64,000 nucleotides of DNA from Roseburia sp. (GTDB lineage Bacteria > Bacillota > Clostridia > Lachnospirales > Lachnospiraceae): contig DMYD01000054.1 in NCBI GenBank assembly GCA_003483745.1, positions 9,491-73,490 of the forward strand. The letters run 5' to 3'. The notes below the pieces were generated by a model, which was given only the letters and a program-made list of their open reading frames with translations, made no database searches and had not been told where the DNA came from. A program made the translations under genes and the position numbers. Shown one piece after another: positions 60,551 to 64,000 of the stretch. Numbering within the stretch: position 1 is the stretch's first letter; each line of letters begins with the position of its first letter.

Positions 60551-62863
60551 ATGGCGGATTTTTCATCAGAATCACTGGATCTGCAAAAAAAAGTAAAAGA
60601 AGAGGACGATAACATCAAGCCGATGAAAGAGTTTGAGAGTCCGGAAAAACTATATGACGAACTGATCGCCAGCGTGCGAAAGTATCATCCATCGACAGAT
60701 ATATCACTGATCGAGAAAGCGTATCACGTTGCGAGGGATGCACATGAGGGACAGGCAAGAAAGTCCGGCGAACCATATATCATCCATCCATTGTGTGTTG
60801 CGATCATTTTAGCGGAGTTAGAGCTGGATAAGGAGACGATCGTTGCAGGACTTTTACATGACGTTGTGGAAGATACTGTTATGACGGATGAACAGATTGC
60901 ACAGGAGTTCGGGGATGAGGTCGCTCTTTTAGTAGATGGCGTTACCAAATTAGGACAGCTTTCTTATGATGCGGATAAAGTGGAGGTTCAGGCAGAAAAT
61001 CTTCGTAAGATGTTTCTTGCAATGGCAAAGGATATCCGAGTTATCCTGATCAAGCTTGCAGACCGTCTTCATAATATGCGTACGCTCAAATACATGACAC
61101 CGGAGAAGCAGAAGGAAAAAGCGCGTGAGACGATGGATATCTATGCACCGATCGCACAGCGTCTTGGTATTTCCAAGATCAAGATCGAACTCGATGATCT
61201 CTCCCTCAAGTATTTAGAGCCGGATGCCTATTATGATCTGGTGCACCAGATCGCACAGCGCAAGAGTGTCAGAGATGAATATGTACAGAAACTGGTGGAA
61301 GAAGTGCGTCAGCACATTAAGGATGCAGGAATTCCTGCACAGGTCGACGGACGTGCAAAACATTTTTTCAGCATTTATAAAAAGATGGTCAATCAGCACA
61401 AGACATTAGATCAGATATATGACCTGTTTGCCATCCGTATTATTGTAGATTCTGTCAAGGACTGTTATGCGGCGCTCGGTGTGATCCATGAGATGTATAA
61501 GCCGATACCGGGACGTTTCAAAGACTACATTGCAATGCCAAAGCCGAATATGTATCAGTCACTTCATACGACTCTGATCGGACCGACAGGTCAGCCGTTT
61601 GAGATACAGATCCGTACCTTTGAGATGCATCGTACCGCGGAATACGGTATTGCCGCCCATTGGAAATACAAAGAGGCGAGCAACAATGGCGGCGTGGCAC
61701 AGCCAATGACCGTCACCGAAGAGGAAAAATTAAGCTGGCTCCGCCAGATCTTAGAGTGGCAGCGCGACATGTCCGATAATAAAGAGTTCATGAGCCTGTT
61801 AAAGAGCGATCTCGACCTGTTTTCCGATACAGTATTCTGTTTTACACCGACCGGAGATGTCAAGAATCTTCCGACCGGTTCTACGCCGATTGATTTTGCT
61901 TACAGCATTCATTCTGCAGTCGGCAATAAAATGATCGGTGCAAAGGTCAATGGAAAACTGGTTCCGATCGATTATATCATTCAGAACGGTGACCGTGTGG
62001 AAGTGATCACTTCCCAGAATTCCAAGGGACCGAGCCGTGACTGGTTAAATATTGTAAAAAGCACCCAGGCAAAAAATAAGATCAATCAGTGGTTCCGCAG
62101 TGAGTTGAAAGAAGAAAATATCACACACGGTAAGGAGCTTTTGATTGCATCCGCAAAATCAAAGGGAATCAATTTCCCAGATATCAATAAGCCGGAATAT
62201 CAGGAGAAGATCTTAAGAAAATATGGTTTTCATGACTGGAACTCCTGTCTTGCAACAATCGGACATGGCGGTTTAAAAGAAGGTCAGATCGTAAACCGCA
62301 TGTACGAGGAATACAAAAAAGACCATCTTGCCCAGATTACGGATGATGAAGTACTTGAGACGATTGCCGAGAACAAAGACAAGATGGTTCAGAAGCATTC
62401 CAAGAGTGGTATCATCGTAAAAGGACTTTATGATGTGGCTGTACATTTTTCAAAATGCTGTAGTCCGGTACCGGGAGATGAGATTGTTGGATTCGTAACC
62501 AGAGGTCGAGGCGTTTCAATCCATAGAACAGATTGTATTAATATTATCAATCTGTCTGATATGGAAAAAGAGCGTTTGATTGATGCCGAGTGGCAGCATG
62601 ATGAGGAGTCTGGAAACAGCGGCTTGTACCGTGCGGAGATCAAAATTTACGGCAATAACCGTACAGGTCTTCTTGTAGATATCACAAAGGTATTTACCGA
62701 GCGTGAGATCGATATTGATTCGATCCATTCGAAAACGAGTAAGCAGGGAATCGCAACGATTGATGTATCTTTCAGCACGAAGGGCAGGGAAGAGCTGACA
62801 AGTGTTGTGGAGAGACTGCGACAGATCGAAAGCATCATTGATATAGAAAGAACGACAGGCTAA
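60551..62863 (+). CDS. rel: Bifunctional (p)ppGpp synthetase/hydrolase Rel
   Basis: A ~770-residue stringent-response enzyme. The HD hydrolase domain (~50-200) has IIHPLCVAIIL, AGLLHDVVEDT and LADRLHNMRTL. The synthetase domain (~245-360) has AIRIIVDSVKDCYAALGVIH and RFKDYIAMPKPNMYQSLHTT. TGS (~405-465) and C-terminal ACT (~695-770) regulatory domains follow. Both active sites look intact, so it can make and break (p)ppGpp. ATG 60551 is preferred to the GTG three codons upstream. Confidence 0.96.
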   Translation: MADFSSESLDLQKKVKEEDDNIKPMKEFESPEKLYDELIASVRKYHPSTDISLIEKAYHVARDAHEGQARKSGEPYIIHPLCVAIILAELELDKETIVAGLLHDVVEDTVMTDEQIAQEFGDEVALLVDGVTKLGQLSYDADKVEVQAENLRKMFLAMAKDIRVILIKLADRLHNMRTLKYMTPEKQKEKARETMDIYAPIAQRLGISKIKIELDDLSLKYLEPDAYYDLVHQIAQRKSVRDEYVQKLVEEVRQHIKDAGIPAQVDGRAKHFFSIYKKMVNQHKTLDQIYDLFAIRIIVDSVKDCYAALGVIHEMYKPIPGRFKDYIAMPKPNMYQSLHTTLIGPTGQPFEIQIRTFEMHRTAEYGIAAHWKYKEASNNGGVAQPMTVTEEEKLSWLRQILEWQRDMSDNKEFMSLLKSDLDLFSDTVFCFTPTGDVKNLPTGSTPIDFAYSIHSAVGNKMIGAKVNGKLVPIDYIIQNGDRVEVITSQNSKGPSRDWLNIVKSTQAKNKINQWFRSELKEENITHGKELLIASAKSKGINFPDINKPEYQEKILRKYGFHDWNSCLATIGHGGLKEGQIVNRMYEEYKKDHLAQITDDEVLETIAENKDKMVQKHSKSGIIVKGLYDVAVHFSKCCSPVPGDEIVGFVTRGRGVSIHRTDCINIINLSDMEKERLIDAEWQHDEESGNSGLYRAEIKIYGNNRTGLLVDITKVFTEREIDIDSIHSKTSKQGIATIDVSFSTKGREELTSVVERLRQIESIIDIERTTG

Positions 62864-63025
62864 AAGCAGATGTTTCATTTTGTGAAAAGACAGATGATGG
62901 CAGACGTATTGCACTGAAAAAAGAACTGGTTGTCAAAAGGTTGTGGTAAACATGAACCGCATCCAGATGGGCAGCCAGTTTTTCTGTAAGGAAAAAGATT
63001 TTATCAGACAGGAAAGGGGAAAATT

Positions 63026-63655
63026 ATGGCACCACTGAAAGTAGAACAATATGTAGTTGGTCCGGTACAGACAAACTGTTATTTTGCGATTAACGATGAC
63101 ACAAAAGAAGTATTGGTGATCGATCCGGGGGCAAGTGCGGATAAACTTGCAGAGAAGATCCGGCAGGAAAATCTGACTCCTGTGGCAATCCTGCTGACGC
63201 ATGGACATTTTGACCATGCGGGTGGAGCAGAGGAACTTGCAAAACATTTTGATATCAAAATATATGCAGAGGAACATGAAAAAGAAACTTTAGATACACC
63301 GTCTCTTAACTTAAGCGGCTGGGAAGGCGTTCAAAAGACCTATCATGCGGATGTATTTTTGAAGGATGAGCAGGAGATCGACCTTGCCGGTTTTCATATC
63401 CGTGTGTTCCATACACCGGGACATACGGTGGGTGGCTGCTGCTATTATTTCTCGTATCAGAATGTTGTTTTTTCCGGAGATACCCTCTTTTACACATCGG
63501 TGGGACGTACCGATTTTCCGAAGGGCAGTGCGGCGCAGATCATCCGCTCTATTCAGGAGAAACTTCTGCCGCTTCCGGATGAGACGACCGTGTACACCGG
63601 ACACAATGATATTACAACGATTGGAACAGAGCGGATGTATAATCCGTATCTGTAA
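63026..63655 (+). CDS. Metallo-beta-lactamase-fold hydrolase (glyoxalase II-like)
   Basis: A 209-residue MBL-fold protein with the zinc motif THGHFDHAGG (~58-67), a further His in HTPGHTVGGC (~129-138), SGDTLF (~149-154) and a final His in YTGHNDITT (~189-197). It resembles the GloB-like hydrolases commonly found after rel in Clostridia. The start follows AGGAAAGGGGA. Confidence 0.9.
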   Translation: MAPLKVEQYVVGPVQTNCYFAINDDTKEVLVIDPGASADKLAEKIRQENLTPVAILLTHGHFDHAGGAEELAKHFDIKIYAEEHEKETLDTPSLNLSGWEGVQKTYHADVFLKDEQEIDLAGFHIRVFHTPGHTVGGCCYYFSYQNVVFSGDTLFYTSVGRTDFPKGSAAQIIRSIQEKLLPLPDETTVYTGHNDITTIGTERMYNPYL

Positions 63656-63670
63656 GTGAGAGGTTTTGGG

Positions 63671-64000
63671 ATGATAGAAGTTTTATTAAATAAACCGGAA
63701 TTTGAATATGATATTCATTCTCTAATCAAGGCATTTTTCCCGGAACAGTATGTGGGAGTTTCTGCGGAAAAAAAAGAATATGATGAAAAAATCGATATCC
63801 GCATGCAGGTGAATTATGGGGAAGATACGATTAAGATCACATGGCAGGAGATCGTGCATGCAAATGTGGATGCGCAGGAAAATCAAAAACTGGATCAGGA
63901 AGAAGTAAAAGAGATACCGGGTCAGACGATACAGGTAGATTTTTCAGATCGCGTGCAGACGAAAAATCACCTGAAGCAGATGTTGTACCGCATGCTTTGT
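63671..64000 (+). CDS. hemZ: Coproporphyrinogen dehydrogenase HemZ-like, N-terminal part
   Basis: The reading frame opens at ATG 63671 (MIEVLLNKPEFEYDIHSLIK) and runs off the window after 110 codons without a stop. The N-terminal piece, ending KNHLKQMLYRMLC, fits the non-radical-SAM start of the HemZ-type coproporphyrinogen dehydrogenases, and the order rel-MBL-hemZ is common in Lachnospiraceae. The radical SAM domain lies beyond the window, so the call is by partial similarity and context. Confidence 0.7.
   Translation, partial: MIEVLLNKPEFEYDIHSLIKAFFPEQYVGVSAEKKEYDEKIDIRMQVNYGEDTIKITWQEIVHANVDAQENQKLDQEEVKEIPGQTIQVDFSDRVQTKNHLKQMLYRMLC

Noticed and set aside
1..64000. tRNA, rRNA, prophage or intact insertion sequences
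   Set aside because: None was recognised on either strand.

Overview
The window reads as a chromosomal segment of a low-GC Gram-positive anaerobe of the Clostridia, most likely a Lachnospiraceae of the Roseburia/Agathobacter type. This is inferred from gene content: a V-type ATPase operon, a T-box serS, a MecA adaptor, CarD, a DUF4317 protein, a class 1B pyrK/pyrD pair, the rel-MBL-hemZ order, and consistently AGGAGG-type ribosome sites with some TTG/GTG starts. There are no rRNA or tRNA genes, no CRISPR array, no prophage and no intact insertion sequence.

Layout. 0.2-5.5 kb: a MacB-type ABC exporter with two different HlyD-type adaptors. 5.5-12.7 kb: CgeB-like glycosyltransferase, T-box-controlled serS, cyclophilin, C39-like peptidase, membrane-anchored GH3 hexosaminidase, MecA and a 60-residue orphan. 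12.9-21.7 kb: nine-gene V-ATPase operon (G/H-like, C, I, K, F, E, A, B, D). 21.8-28.9 kb: EAL-HDOD protein, polyphosphate:AMP phosphotransferase, LspA-like and PAP2 proteins, a PAS-GGDEF-EAL phosphodiesterase and an AraC regulator. 29-33.3 kb: glycogen phosphorylase, then a PadR regulator with a clear operator and an FtsW-like membrane protein carrying a HAAS-type prefix. 33.4-46.1 kb: dipeptidase, two paralogous secreted InlB-repeat proteins, and a polysaccharide synthesis/export cluster (Wzm, Wzt with C-terminal domain, methyltransferase-kinase fusion, two large tandem-GT2 proteins). 46.1-48.2 kb: a collapsed sugar-kinase pseudogene, CarD, and two ~363-bp highly structured elements in inverted orientation. 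48.2-53.3 kb (minus strand): DUF4317 gene, then an apparent sigV-rsiV-MBOAT-SGNH operon. 53.5-64 kb: GNAT, TPR lipoprotein, hflX, pyrC-pyrK-pyrD, another GNAT, rel, an MBL hydrolase and the start of hemZ.

How the parts work together. Several blocks concern the cell envelope: the dual-adaptor exporter, the Wzm/Wzt cluster with a putative chain-terminating methyltransferase-kinase, the FtsW-like protein under PadR control, and an ECF sigma/anti-sigma pair that seems to drive an O-acyltransferase pair, resembling lysozyme-responsive O-acetylation. c-di-GMP turnover (EAL), (p)ppGpp (rel), AMP/polyphosphate and glycogen phosphorolysis are also represented.

The most unusual feature is the pair of structured elements at 47198-47562 and 47865-48225. 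They share identical internal and junction blocks but have diverged, compensated helices. That is the pattern expected of a large non-coding RNA rather than a simple palindrome or a protein gene.
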